Positions 21,442 to 32,710 of a stretch of 64,000 nt of DNA are shown here, piece after piece. This DNA comes from Mallotus nudiflorus (lineage: Eukaryota; Streptophyta; Magnoliopsida; Malpighiales; Euphorbiaceae): positions 682,001 to 746,000 of the forward strand of contig CANTUR010000046.1 of the NCBI GenBank assembly GCA_947683625.1, read 5' to 3'. Each line of letters starts with the position of its first letter. The first letter of the stretch is position 1. The notes under the pieces were generated by a model that saw only the letters and a list, made by a program, of their open reading frames with translations, searched no databases and had not been told where the DNA came from. The position numbers and the translations under genes were made by a program.

Positions 21442-22566
21442 AAACTTATTTTGAGTTTGATTAAAAAAATACAAATTAAAGTGTGTGATAATATTTATGA
21501 TAATAATGATACTAAATGTAATAAAATATATTTCTTTATTCCCCCCCCCCCTACGAATATAGATGTGATAAGAAATATAAATTTATAGATTATTCTCTTT
21601 AAAAAATATATATAAACAACATAAAATATAATAGGAGGGATAAAAACATGGCATTCTTATGACAAATGTATTAAAAACGTAAAATATGATAACATGATCA
21701 TTTAAATAAATGTTAGGCAATGTGAGAAAATAATTTCTAACATATATGCATATAGTCATACTAAAATGCATCACTTCCTATAGGAACAAAGTAAAGATAC
21801 ACCAAATCTTTGTAAAAATATTCATGCCTTATCAAAGATAAAAACCATTTTTAAGAAGAAATTATACATGAATTATGCATGTATAAACACAATAATAAAA
21901 TATTATACACATGTATAGTAATGCATGCCTTATCAAAGATAAAAATAATTCCTAAGAAGATATTCATGTCTTATCAAAGATAAAAACCATTCCTAAGAAG
22001 AAATTATACATGAATTGTGCATGTATAAACACAATAATAATAAAATATTATACACATGTATAGTAACAAAAAACAAAATCAAATATATTTCTCCTCCTTT
22101 GTCAAAAGCAAAAAGAAAAGAGAGAGATATAAAGGAAAAATGAAAAATAAAGATACTCAAAATCTTTATAAAATCTATGTCATACATAAGTAAGAAAAAT
22201 AAGACCTTTTGTAACATATGATGTACTACAAAATTAATCATAATGTTAATATGCATAAATTTTCTCCCCCTATATCAAATAAAAATATAATATGTTACTA
22301 ACATAAAAACAGTTTTTCAAGGGATTTTTAAAATTAAAAATAAACTAAGTACACATGTTAAAAAAAATTAACTAGGTACACATGCAAACTCAAATTATTT
22401 CTCCTCCTTTGACAAAATGCAAAGGAAATTTAAAAAGATAAAATAAATATAAGATGATGACTAAAAAAAATTTAAGATCAAAATCAAAATATTTATTAAT
22501 CAAAGTAATCAATAAGCATGACATGATTTCACATGAAAATAGTTCAATCATCAATTAAACATAAAA
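21442..22566 (-). other. Non-coding spacer between RNase H and 3' LTR of SIRE-like element
   Basis: About 1.1 kb, very A+T-rich, without a supportable frame. SIRE-lineage elements often carry an env-like frame or a long spacer here, but no membrane-protein frame is visible. An 11-C homopolymer sits at about 21,541-21,551. Direct repeats occupy 21,820-22,070. Confidence 0.65.
21820..22070. repeat. Direct repeats in the SIRE-like spacer
   Basis: The words ATG(C/T)CTTATCAAAGATAAAAA and AAGAAGAAATTATACATGAATT(A/G)TGCATGTATAAACACAATAATA are each repeated. Units begin at about 21,824, 21,925 and 21,965, giving an inexact 141-bp higher-order repeat present almost twice. Confidence 0.75.
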
Positions 22567-23962
22567 TCAAGATAAATTAGAAACATCAATCATTCCCAAT
22601 TCATGCTTAATGAAATTTAATCTCTCTTCATTGAGAGGTTTGGTAAAGATATCTGCAAGTTGATTATTTGTATCAATAAATTCATGTGAGGTATCACCAA
22701 TTTGAACATGATCACGTAAGAAATGATTTCTAATGTCTATATGCTTAGTTCTAGAATGTTGAATGAGATTTTTTGCTAAGGTTAATAGCACTTGTATTGT
22801 CACATTTGATTAGAAAGTGATGAAGTTTTACACCATAGTCTAACAACTATTATTTTTGCCATAAAACTTGTGAACAACAAATACTTATTGTAATATATTC
22901 AGCTTCAGCAGTGGACAAGGCAACCGAAACTTATTTCTTGCTAAACCAAGAAACTAAACATTGTCCTAAAACTTAACACGTTATGAAAGTGCTTTTTCTA
23001 TCTAGTAAACTACCAGCAAATTCTGCATCATAATAACTAATCAAGTCAAAGGATGAACTCTTAGGATACCAAAGTCCTAAATGCATTATACCACAAAGAT
23101 ATTTGAAAATTCTTTTGATAGCATTCAAATGATACTCTCTAGGACTTGATTAAAATCTAGCATATAATCAAGTAGCAAACATAATATCGGGTCTACTAGT
23201 AGTTAAATAAAGAAGAGATCTTATCATACCTCTAAATCACTTTTCATCAACCGGTTTGCCATTCTCATCTTTGTTAAGTTTGGTTATGGTGCTCATTGGA
23301 GTTTTACTTATCGTAGCTCCATCCATGCCAAAATTCTTAAGAACATCTCTTTCATACTTGGTTTGATTAATGAAAATCCCATTTTTACATTGCTTAATTT
23401 GTAGTCCAAAAAAGAATTTGAGTTCACCCATCATACTCATCTCAAATTCTCCTTGCATTAAATTAGAGAATTCCTCACACAAGTAATGGTTAGTAGCACT
23501 GAATATAATGTCATCAACATATATTTGAACAATTAATAAATTATGTTTGGATTTCTTTATAAAAAAAGTTGCGTCAACCTTTCTTTTAGAGAAACCCTTC
23601 TTTAGTAAAAAGTTACTTAATCTTTCATACCAAGCTCTTGGGGCTTATTTTAATCCATATAATGCTTTTGAAAGTTTAAACACATGATTTGGAGAGTCAA
23701 ATTTTTCAAAACCTAGAGGTTGTTTAACATATACCTCCTCCTCAATAAAACTATTTAAAAATACACTTTTAACATCCATTTGATAAAGTTTAAAATTCAT
23801 GTATAATGCAAATGCAAGTAGCATCCTAATAGCTTCTAACCTTGCAACAGGGGCAAAGGTTTCATCATAATCAATGCCTTCCTCTTGATTATAACCTTTA
23901 ACTACTAGTCTAACTTTGTTCCTAGTTATGACACTTTGTTTATTCATCTTATTTCTAAACAC
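22567..23962 (-). pseudogene. SIRE-like reverse transcriptase and RNase H
   Basis: On the minus strand the N-terminal part (23,962-23,645) has KVRLVVKGYNQEEGIDYDET, FAPVARLEAIRMLLAFA and QMDVKSVFLNS. A break follows, then QIYVDDIIFS near 23,530-23,500 with the catalytic YVDD intact, and MSMMGELKFFFGLQIKQ (23,482-23,237). RNase H shows SLLYLTTSRPDIMFA, STAEAEYI near 22,890 and ends with SHEFIDTNNQLADIFTKPL (22,803-22,567). Stops and shifts occur throughout, for example after ALYGLK at 23,645. Confidence 0.85.
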
Positions 23963-24749
23963 CCATTTAGTGCCTATAATAGGATGATGTTTAGGTCTAG
24001 GAACTAAAGTCTAAACCTTGTTTCTCTCAAATTGATTTAACTCTTCTTACATAGCAAGGACCCAAAATTCATTACTTAATGCATCATTAATATTTTTGGG
24101 TTCAATTTGAGAAATGAAGGCTACATTAACAATACATTTTAATTGAGATCTAATAATTACCCCTTTTATAGTGTCACCTATAATGAGGTCATGAGGGTGA
24201 GCTTTCTTGAATTTCTAATCCTTTGGAAGTTCATCCTTTAAGGTAGGTTAACATGTCTCCTCATTTTCCTCCTTGTTAGGATCTTTAAGTTCCAAAGGCT
24301 TACTAGCATTTTCTTTTTGTGTTTCCATAATCTGATTGTCACCTACAAGATCATCAACACTACAAACATCCTTTCTAGGATCAAGTGAGTTTCATACATC
24401 AAATACCACATGCATTGACTTTTAAACTACTAGAGTTCTCTTATTAAAGATACTATATGCTTTACTAGAAATAGAATAGCTTAGGAAAATTCCTTCATCG
24501 ACTTTAGAATTAAATTTCCCAAGATTATCCTTGGTGTTCAATATAAAGCACTTGCATCCAAATACTTTTCGATATGAGATTTTAGGTTTTCCATTGTTCC
24601 ATTGCTCATAAGATGTTTTATTTAAAATTGGTTTTTTAAAAACTCAGTTTAAAATATAACAAGATGTGTTAACAGCTTTCGCCCAAAAGTATAGAGACAA
24701 ATTATACTCATAAAATATTGTTCTAGCCATTTCCACAAGAGTTCTATTT

Positions 24750-25660
24750 TTCTTTTAACTACCCCATTTTATTAAGGAGTTCTAAGAGATGAAAATGTAT
24801 GAGAAATACCATTTTCATTACAATAGCTTTTGAAAAATTCATTTTCAAATTCGGTTCCATGATCACTTCTAATTGAAGAAATATAAAAGCCTTTTTTTTT
24901 AACTCTTTTTGCAAAATTTTCAAAATCTTTAAATGCATCATTCTTATGAGTAATGAAACATACCCATGTAAATATAGAGTTATCATCAACTAATATATAT
25001 GCATAGTGCATTCTACTGAGACTAGCAACTTTGGTTGGTCTAAATAAATCCATATATATATGTTCAAGTGGCCTAGAGGTAAACACTACATTTTTTAGCT
25101 TAAATGAGGACTTGGATTGTTTTCCCTTTTGGCAAGCATCACAGGGTTTATCCTTGGTGAATTAAAGCTTAGGTAAACCAATCACAACTTCATGCTTACA
25201 AAGATCATTCAAAAACTCAAAATTTTCATATCCTAACCTTCTATGTCATGTCCATGTGTCATGGGAGATAGACATTAAGCATTTTATGTCTTTGTTATGA
25301 ATTTTATTCAAATCAATGACATAAACATTAACTAAAAATAACTTTGTTTTCATCAAGACTACTAACAAAGCAATTTTTATGATAGAAAGTTACTTTATTT
25401 CCCATGTCATATAATTGACTTATACTAAGAAAATTATATTTAAGACCATAAACAACACATGATGTATAGATAAGGATTGAGGATTGCCTATTTCTCCAAT
25501 GCCAATAATTTTTCCTTTTGCATTATCTCTGAAAGTAACATATCCTCCATTTTTAGCATCAAGCTTGTTGAATTGCTCTTTGTCTCTTGTTATATGCCTT
25601 GAACATCCACTATCGAGATACCACTTGCTTTTTGTTCTTATGGATTTCAAGCACATCTAC
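24750..25660 (-). pseudogene. SIRE-like protease end, pre-integrase and integrase core
   Basis: KWYLDSGCSRHITRDK (about 25,635-25,580) is the copia protease active-site region with the D-S-G triad intact. It is followed by GGYVTFRDNAKGKIIGIG. Near 25,150-25,130 CDACQKGKQ completes the HHCC zinc site. Integrase runs EHIYMDLFRPTKVAS, YILVDDNSIFTW and IRSDHGTEFENEFF (25,086-24,772), containing the first two catalytic Asp residues. The frame then shifts. Remains of the integrase C-terminus lie between about 24,740 and 23,970, with stops. Confidence 0.85.
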
Positions 25661-25859
25661 ACAATACAATTTAAGTGTTCTTTTGGACCCAAACCTTTCT
25701 TAGACTAGGTTGGTTAGTTTCAAGATAATTCGTAGGAAGTAAATTCATATGCAATCTTCAATAGAAGCACACATTGTTAGTATGTCCTTTGATCATGCTA
25801 TAAGAACATATAATATTGTCAAATTTATTCCTCCTATAATGAAATTCTTTCCTAGTGTG

Positions 25860-27675
25860 TGCAACATGCCTTTGGTATTATATGTATCTCCTATTGTTTT
25901 GTGTCATTAAGTAGGACATGCATTGGCAATAGTGATGTGTATTTTGATAATTTTGTGCAACATGTTTATGTGCATTGTATTTTATAGCACGCCTATTATA
26001 ATTGTGTCCAACGTACATATAAGCATGCTTGGATTTAGGTGCTCTAGTTTGAGTCTTACCTCTTTGTGTTAATGAAGGATGAATCTCATGAGACTTTCCC
26101 TTGCTATTTAACATATAAGATCTTTTAGCTCTGAAAGCTAGAGTCTCATTTAATTTAGGGGTTAAAGGAGTGGAATCATACGAATGTGATGAAGATGATG
26201 AAGATATTCCATTCTTATATACAATTCCATAGGTATCTCCATGAAATTTTTAAAAGTAAAGAAGACTATCTAAAGTTTCTTTTCCTCTCTTAAATTTAGT
26301 AATGGAATTCTTTAATTTTAATACCTTTTTAGAAAGTTTATGATTTTCATCATTTGCTTTCTTAAGTTGATTTTCCAAAGCATTAAAAGATTTTGCATCA
26401 TTAACAAGTTTTTTTTATTCAACAATTTTAGCAAAATTAATTTTTAAAATTTCTAATTCTCTATTTAAGCTACGTAACTCATGTTTATAATGTTTCTTCT
26501 TAGATAATAAACTTTTGCATTTAACAAGTAATTTTCTCACAATAGAGCTCTCATCATCATCATCATTATCATAATAATTACCACAATCATCAAAGGAAGA
26601 ATAACAAGTAGATGGTACCTCATTTTTATTTTTAAAGGCCACGAAGCAAAGGCCACCTCTTATTGTTCCTCTTCCTCTTCGGATTCAGAGGAATAATCCT
26701 AAATAGCTTTGAATGCCTTTTGTTTAACTTTTGCTCCCTTTTTCTTGAATTTGAGTTTAGGACACTCACTTCTAATATGTCCCAATTTCTTGCATTCATA
26801 GCAAGTAACCTTCTTAGTTTTCTTCTTCCCATCTCTTTCAAACTTCTTATTGAAGTCTCTTATTCTTAAGAAGTTTTTCTTTCTCAAAAACTTCTTAAAG
26901 TTCCTAGTAAGCATGGTAATGTCACCATCTTCATCACTAGAATCTTTGGTGCTTTCCTCTTCACTATCTTCTTGAAGAGCTTTTAAAGCAATGCTCTTTT
27001 TCTTTTCTTCTTTCTCTTTTTATTATTCACCTCTTTGTTTAATAGTGAGCTCATGTGTTAAGTGCTTACCAATTAGCATATTACTTAATAAAGTGGAGAG
27101 GTCTTGAGCTTCCTCAATTAAAGTAACACGAGATTCCCAATCCTTCTTAGGTAGGATTCTTAGAATCTTATTATTTACCTCTTCCTTAGAGAAATGTTTT
27201 CTAAGTTTCTTAAGGGTTGTGAGGAGAGCATTAAGATGGTTTGTCATCTCCATGATTGATTCATAAGGCTTCATTTTGAAGAGTTCATATTCATACATAT
27301 AAAGTTGAACCTTCTTGCTTCTTACTTGAATGTTGCCTTCATAGTGGTTTTCTAAGGTCTCGCACATTTCTTTGGCCAACATACAATGTTGAAGCTTACC
27401 TTCTTCTTTTATTTTCATTGAAGAGACTAGAGTAATCATAGCTTTTTTATTTTTGTGATTTTCTTCCTTTTGATAATTACTCTATTGGCTTCTTGCAAGA
27501 GTAGTTACCACACCATCAATGACAGTTATAGGTGGTTCCCAACCTTTTAGCACAATATCCTAAAGTTTGATGGAATCACAATTAAGATATAATTTCTTTT
27601 GAATTTCCAATATGGATAATCACTACCATCAAAAAATGGTTTAAAAGAACAGATGTTTTGTGATTCACTCCCCAT
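25860..27675 (-). pseudogene. SIRE-like gag remnant
   Basis: The likely start codon (27,675-27,673), 37 bases inside the PBS, opens MGSESQNICSFKPFFDGSDY, a copia gag N-terminus. The capsid part is 27,439-27,023 (LAKEMCETLENHYEGN, YELFKMKPYESIMEM). A CCHC knuckle CYECKKLGHIRSECP is at about 26,797-26,753. Next comes an Asp-rich segment (DNDDDDESSIVRKL) and a Lys/Leu-rich coiled coil (26,642-26,415), an extension typical of SIRE-lineage gag. Several stops separate the blocks. Confidence 0.8.
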
Positions 27676-27712
27676 GATCTTATATTATAGTAATAAAGTA
27701 CCTAAAATTCAA

Positions 27713-27724
27713 GCTCTGATACCA
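27713..27724 (-). other. Primer binding site of SIRE-like element
   Basis: The minus strand reads TGGTATCAGAGC two bases inside the 5' LTR end, complementary to initiator methionine tRNA. Confidence 0.9.
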
Positions 27725-27726
27725 AT

Positions 27727-29205
27727 TGAAAAGAGTCCTAGAGGGGGGTGAATAGGACTATCAAATAAAAATGATCAATTAATCAATTCTTTGCAAGAAT
27801 TGAATGGAAGTTGAGAAGGAAGAATGAAGAACACAAAGATATAAAGACTTCAGATACAACAACAATCCTATGTCTCCACCTAACTTATCCCCAAGTTAGG
27901 ATTTTCAATCACCCACAATCTTATTCATAAGATTAATATTACACAAGAGTTTTATGGCTCACTCTTATAACCTTACAACATGAGTTTTCAAGGCTCATTC
28001 AAAAAACCAAAACCCAAGTGTTTCAATGGACAACACTTAAACTAATTCCTTTATAAATAAATCTCACTTCCCTTCTAATCTAACCTAAGATTTAATATGA
28101 ATAAAAATTATATTTTTAACAAACACACCCAACTCTCACAAGAGTTATACAAACAAAGAATTATTTAAGAGAATTTGAGAGCTCAATGAATGCTTAAAAA
28201 AGAATGAATGATAAATAATTATCTTAACTTCCATTCAGCTCTAGAGGTATTTATACTTAAAAATATAGCTTTTTAGGTGCAAATGATGTGTCCAACATCT
28301 ATATTTTAAATCATTAAAAGTGATGTTGTCAGACAGCTATTCATGGATTGAAACCATGATTAGATGCTCAAGACATTTGAATTTGCCCACACTTTCTTCA
28401 TAAAAGCTTTATATATTTGAATTATGTTTCCATATCATTTTTAATAAACTAAATTGGACATCTTTAACTCAAGATATGTCCAATATACTAAGAGCTATGC
28501 AATTTGAAATGCAGAATACTGTCAGACAGCTATACCCAAGTTGAACCCATGATTTTCTATTTAAAAAGTTTGAATTTGCCCATACTTTCTTCATGAAAAC
28601 TGTAGATATTTGACTTATATTTCCATGTCATTTTTAATCACCTAAATTGGACTTCTTTAGCTCAGGATATATCCAAAATATTAAGAGCTATGCAATCTGA
28701 AATGCAGAACACTATCAAACAGCTATACCCAAGTTGAGCCCGTGATTTGATATTGAATAAGTTTCAATTTGCCCATATTTCTTCATGAAATTTATAGATA
28801 GTTTACTTATATTTTCATATCATTTTGAATCACATAAATTTGACTTTTGTAGCTCAAGATATGTCTAAAATACTAAGAGATGTGCAATATAAAATGGTAG
28901 ACGTATATGTGGATTTCGACTCAAATTTGCATAACAAAATAAACTTGGATTTTGACAAATAAGCCTAATTCTAAAAGCTTAAGATGTCTACTTCAAATGT
29001 AAAAAAAGATAACTTTCTCATTATAAAGCTCTAAGGATGTCAAAAACCTCATTGAATCTCAAAAGTCCAATTAGCCTAAGATAATTATTCTTCGTTTTAA
29101 TTTCCAATAGAGTCCTAACTTATACAAACTTAAACAAACAAATTAAATGTCCAAAATTAAGTTTGTTAAGATCAAAATTAAGATTGATTATTACTAAGAT
29201 CAACA
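27727..29205 (-). repeat. 5' LTR of SIRE-like copia (intact length)
   Basis: 1,479 bp, TGAAAAGAGTCC...CAACA in plus orientation. It is the uninterrupted partner of the split left LTR, whose two parts sum to 1,477 bp. It contains the three ~192-bp tandem units at about 28,385-28,930. It serves as the empty-site reference for the nested gypsy insertion. Confidence 0.9.
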
Positions 29206-29210
29206 ATCTA

Positions 29211-31069
29211 TGATGAAAGCACATTTACACCTCTATTTGAAAATGCATGCTCATGAAAATAATTACACTGTCACACATTATATTATTTATTTTACTAGAG
29301 CAATCATGACTTATTACATGGACATATTCATATATTTATATATGCACACTTATAAAGATAAAGATACATCATATTGTAGCTCTGTGCATATAAATTTGAA
29401 AAACATGTGCTGATCATGATAATATATATTCATAAAGATTTGACCATTTATTGCTAAAGGAGATCAAACAACTTTAAGATTCTCATTCTTTTATTATTTA
29501 TTATTATAGTTAAATAATACAAGCATATATGCTACTTTGAGCATCTTAATGACAATACTCATAATGGTTAATAATAAAAAATAATGGCCTTTGGGAACTT
29601 GATCTAGTTGTTAATCTCGGAGTAGTATATTTTCATAAAGCTGGATATACATAAAATGTCAATGAATTGGATGCACACAAACTTGGATAGTACATGGTAC
29701 CAAATTAAAGCTAATTAAAACTCAGATATTCAACATTAAATAAAGCAAAAGTCATGGCGGCATTTTTAGGGACAAGGTCATTCAGGCAACAATTGAAGCA
29801 AACAACGAACATAAATATTTGTTAAACTCAAAGGCGGGACAAGAGGTCATCAAAAGATAAGTTTTCCTTCTCAATTATTTATTTTTAATTATTTAGTTAT
29901 TTCTTTTTTTCATTTATCTTTACTTAATTATTTATTCTTATATGAATATTTATAGCTTGTCACACAAGCACGCTAATATATCTACACATAGACGCTTGTC
30001 CATATATACATTATTATTATTCGTGCAAAACACACATCAATTACATTTGATATATTTATTACATGAGGACTGATTATTAAATAGAGATCAATTAAATGAT
30101 CCCAAAACTATTATTCTTTTCTCTATCACTACAGATAAGGAAAATATATTTATTGAAGACACTACTTTAAGCGCCAATTGGTCCAAGTGGTTAGACATTT
30201 TGATCACCTCACTCGGCATTAACATGCAGAAATTGTCAAATAACATCTGACACACTATCGAGCAGTCATCATTATGACAACCGAAACGTCTCCTCTTTTG
30301 ACACACGAATAGATGGGACAGTTACGTGATTCAAATTTTAAAAGAGGCATCGAAACAATATAATGATTATCACCCCTGTGCGCATCACTGCTAGTTATCC
30401 CTCCACACTAAGCATCTAAAGCTCCAACATCAATGTCCAGTAACTAAAAACTGGCACCCTCAGGTCGCTTCTATAGTACTGAGGTTCAGCACTCGGGCCA
30501 CGCTTTTAATACACAAAGACTATATAGCATTTGGGCTATGCTTTTAATGCACCAAGAATAAGTCCAGTGATTGAAGCTGGCGTCCTTAGGTCGCTTCTAT
30601 AGTTTTGAGGTTCCAAGCATGTATGCCTTGCATCTTTGCATTGAGCATTTAAGCCTCGAGCATCTAAGTCCAGTAACTAAAGCTGGCACCCCCATGTTGC
30701 TTTTGTAGTACTTATTTCGGCATTCAGGTAGCACTTTTAATGTACCGGGCATTAAAACTCCAATAACGACTAGTTCTATCATGTTGTCTTCGTACTAATG
30801 GGTTAATCCATTACATCTTCTCTATTGTAGGTCTTGTGCACTCAAGTCCAGCTGACACTTCAACGATGTTCTCATATGATGATTTAAGACTTCATACCAA
30901 GCTTCATCTTTTCCTATGACTAAGTTTGGCTACCTTATCTCACCCTTCCATATCAAACGCAGTGATTCAAGTAGTCTCTCTCTCTCGATGGAAGAATGAC
31001 GTTTCCATCACCTTACAGACCCGGATACATCGAACATAAATATCTAAACAAACTTTTAGGGGAGACTCT
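29211..31069 (+). other. Right internal region of LARD-like element
   Basis: No coding motif found. Bases 30,435-30,850 hold degenerate tandem units that begin GTCCAGTAACTAAA(G/A)(C/A)TGGC and continue CAGGTCGCTTCTATAGTACTGAGG and GCTTTTAATGCACC. Unit starts are at 30,435, 30,562 and 30,668 (spacings 127 and 106), with a partial unit at 30,845. A purine-rich tract, AGGGGAGA, lies at about 31,058-31,065 just before the 3' LTR. Confidence 0.7.
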
Positions 31070-31530
31070 TGATATCCCATATCAATATCCTATTTTAATA
31101 AGGGTTACATTCCTCTAAAGAGGAGGATTACTTGAATACGAAGAAAAATTAATATGAAAGTCTATTTCAATTAGGAAAATTACTCTATAAAGGAAGTCTC
31201 ATTCGCTCCTAAACAAGGTAATCCTATAAAGCTAAAAAATTATATTCCTAAAAGGTTTGAGCAATATTTTCTCCTATAAATACATCTCATGACATCTCAT
31301 ATCATTCATTCTCATCATACAATATCACCAAGACATCATTTTCTTACCTCATCGTACAAACAATCACTCTTTATTTTCTATTTTATTATTTCTATTCGCT
31401 CTATTATATTTTTTCCTCATATAATTACTAACTTAAATTTTAAAATGTTTATGAAGAAACTTCACCCCTTTACTCATTCTCTTCGTTAATACAAGTTACA
31501 CAATTAAAAAATTTCAATATGGAGTTACCA
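31070..31530 (+). repeat. 3' LTR of the LARD-like element, facing the MYB gene
   Basis: 461 bp, TGATATCCCAT...GTTACCA, aligned with 10,775-11,226. It carries TATAAATA at 31,275-31,282 oriented toward the MYB gene, whose start codon is 210 bases beyond the LTR end. GCTAA at 31,531-31,535 is the right target duplication. Confidence 0.88.
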
Positions 31531-31591
31531 GCTAATATAAAAATCCTATCAGCACATGCATTGTACCTACTGCTCTAACGTCATCAAACCT

Positions 31592-31608
31592 TATATATAT
31601 ATATAAAG
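31592..31608 (+). promoter_or_regulatory. Core promoter (TATA box) of the plus-strand MYB gene
   Basis: TATATATATATATAAAG lies about 130-148 bp before the start codon, the only good TATA element between the retrotransposon end and the gene. Only about 60 bp of native sequence remain between the LTR and this box, so most upstream control elements lie beyond 10,774 or are replaced by LTR sequence. Confidence 0.6.
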
Positions 31609-31739
31609 GATCCATGCTTGTACCTACGAATTTCAACACGTTTTTCAGTATAAGTAAATGACATTATAAATATATGCGCGTAAAATTAATTGATTTCAGT
31701 TGAATCATTACTTGACTTCTTAATTTTTCTTGCATAAAG

Positions 31740-32710
31740 ATGGTGAGAGCTCCTTTCTTTGATAAGAATGGACTCAAGAAAGGTGCTTGGAGTCAGGAAG
31801 AAGACGATAAGCTAAGAGCTTATGTTGAGAGATATGGTCACTGGAACTGGCGTCAGCTTCCGAAATTTTCAGGTATCTAGAAATAATATAATGGCTGTTT
31901 TAAGAAAAACTATTCACATTTTCCAAATTCTTATGTGAAACAGATTCAAAAAATTGAACATATTTTTGGTTCAACTTTTTACTTGAATTTTTAAAGATCA
32001 AATAAGAAAATCCTTAAAATTTAACATTGCTTCTCAGGTTTAACAAGATGTGGCAAGAGTTGTCGACTACGGTGGATGAACTATCTTAGACCAGGTGTAA
32101 GACATGGAAACTACTGCAAACAAGAAGAGGATTTGATCATAAAATTACATGAACAATTGGGGAACAAGTATGCATACTTGATATTTATTTTACATAATTA
32201 TGATGCAAAATATGATAATTGCAGTCCTGCAGCTAATGATTTCTGTAATTTTTTTACAGATGGTCCACGATTGCTGCCAAGTTACCTGGAAGGACAGACA
32301 ATGAAGTTAAAAACTACTGGCACACCCATCTAAAGAAGAGAGTGAAGCAAAACCAAAACGAGAAAGGAGAAGTAATAAAGACTAAGCAAGTTGGTGCAAA
32401 TGCTCCCTCCCATCTAATATTAGAAAGCACTCCATTATCCTCAGAAACATCTTCAAATGAATTTTCCTTAGTAACAGATGATTCAGCTCTGATAACTCCG
32501 TCTGATGTAAACTGGAGTTCTGAAGATAGTTTGATATCATTTCAATTATTTGAAGACTTCTGTGAGTATTTCTGGACTGAACCATTTGTCACAGATAATA
32601 TGTATAACGGGGATAGCCGATTTATGTCACCTTATGTTTCTTACCAAGATTACCAAGATGACAGTATAGATTTGTTATACCAAGTAGTGCAGGAACTACC
32701 GGGGACTTAA
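31740..32710 (+). CDS. R2R3-MYB transcription factor (3 exons, 237 aa)
   Basis: Exons are 31740-31872, 32038-32167 and 32260-32710 (133+130+451 nt = 237 codons plus stop), with GT-AG introns of 165 and 92 bp at the classic R2R3-MYB positions. The protein opens [12 protein letters not shown]2 has Trp17, 37 and 57 and the paired Cys49/Cys53. R3 has Tyr70 in place of the first Trp, then Trp89 and Trp108, with [20 protein letters not shown] as recognition region. It should bind DNA in the nucleus. The bHLH-binding signature in R3 is incomplete: two of its Leu positions are Gln84 and Thr91. The acidic, Ser-rich C-terminus contains SHLILES, FWTEPFV and DSIDLLYQ, shared with the neighbouring MYB gene, which points to an activation domain. 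The family resembles MYB13/14/15-type stress regulators, but the subgroup is uncertain. No defect is visible. Confidence 0.92.

Larger units (their letters stand above)
13506..29205 (-). mobile_element. SIRE-like Ty1/copia retrotransposon nested in the LARD-like element
   Basis: LTRs of about 1.48 kb bound it: right (5') 27,727-29,205, and left (3') 13,506-14,814 plus 21,251-21,418, split by a nested gypsy element. The flanking 5-mers ATATA (13,501-13,505) and ATCTA (29,206-29,210) are a one-mismatch target duplication. The PBS (27,713-27,724) and polypurine tract (21,419-21,441) sit correctly for a minus-strand element. Domain order gag-protease-integrase-reverse transcriptase-RNase H is that of copia. 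LTR length, the Asp-rich/coiled-coil gag extension and a spacer of over 1 kb after RNase H fit the SIRE/Maximus lineage. Many stops make it inactive. Confidence 0.9.
10775..31530 (+). mobile_element. Outer LARD-like LTR retrotransposon carrying two nested elements
   Basis: Two LTRs of the same family (10,775-11,226 and 31,070-31,530) bound the element. Both start TGATATCCCAT and end CA, and they are flanked by the perfect 5-bp duplication GCTAA (10,770-10,774 and 31,531-31,535). A primer-binding-site-like TGGCGCTGTCTATGGGGA follows the left LTR, and an AGGGGAGA purine tract precedes the right LTR. Its own sequence totals about 5 kb once the nested copia (13,506-29,205) is removed. I find no gag or pol motif in that 5 kb, so it is a non-autonomous, LARD-like element that would need another element's enzymes. 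The PBS type is common in Tat/Athila gypsy elements, an inferred affinity. Confidence 0.88.

Noticed and set aside
21541..21551. Run of 11 C in A+T-rich sequence
   Set aside because: Striking but explainable as homopolymer slippage or a sequencing artefact; no structure is associated with it.
30170..30200. tRNA-like A-box text (GGTCCAAGTGGTTAGAC)
   Set aside because: No matching box B or cloverleaf follows, so neither a tRNA gene nor a SINE can be supported.
32076..32333. 85-codon frame within the plus-strand MYB gene
   Set aside because: It reads through intron 2 into exon 3 in the wrong frame. Splicing at GT 32,168 and AG 32,259 restores the conserved R3 sequence.
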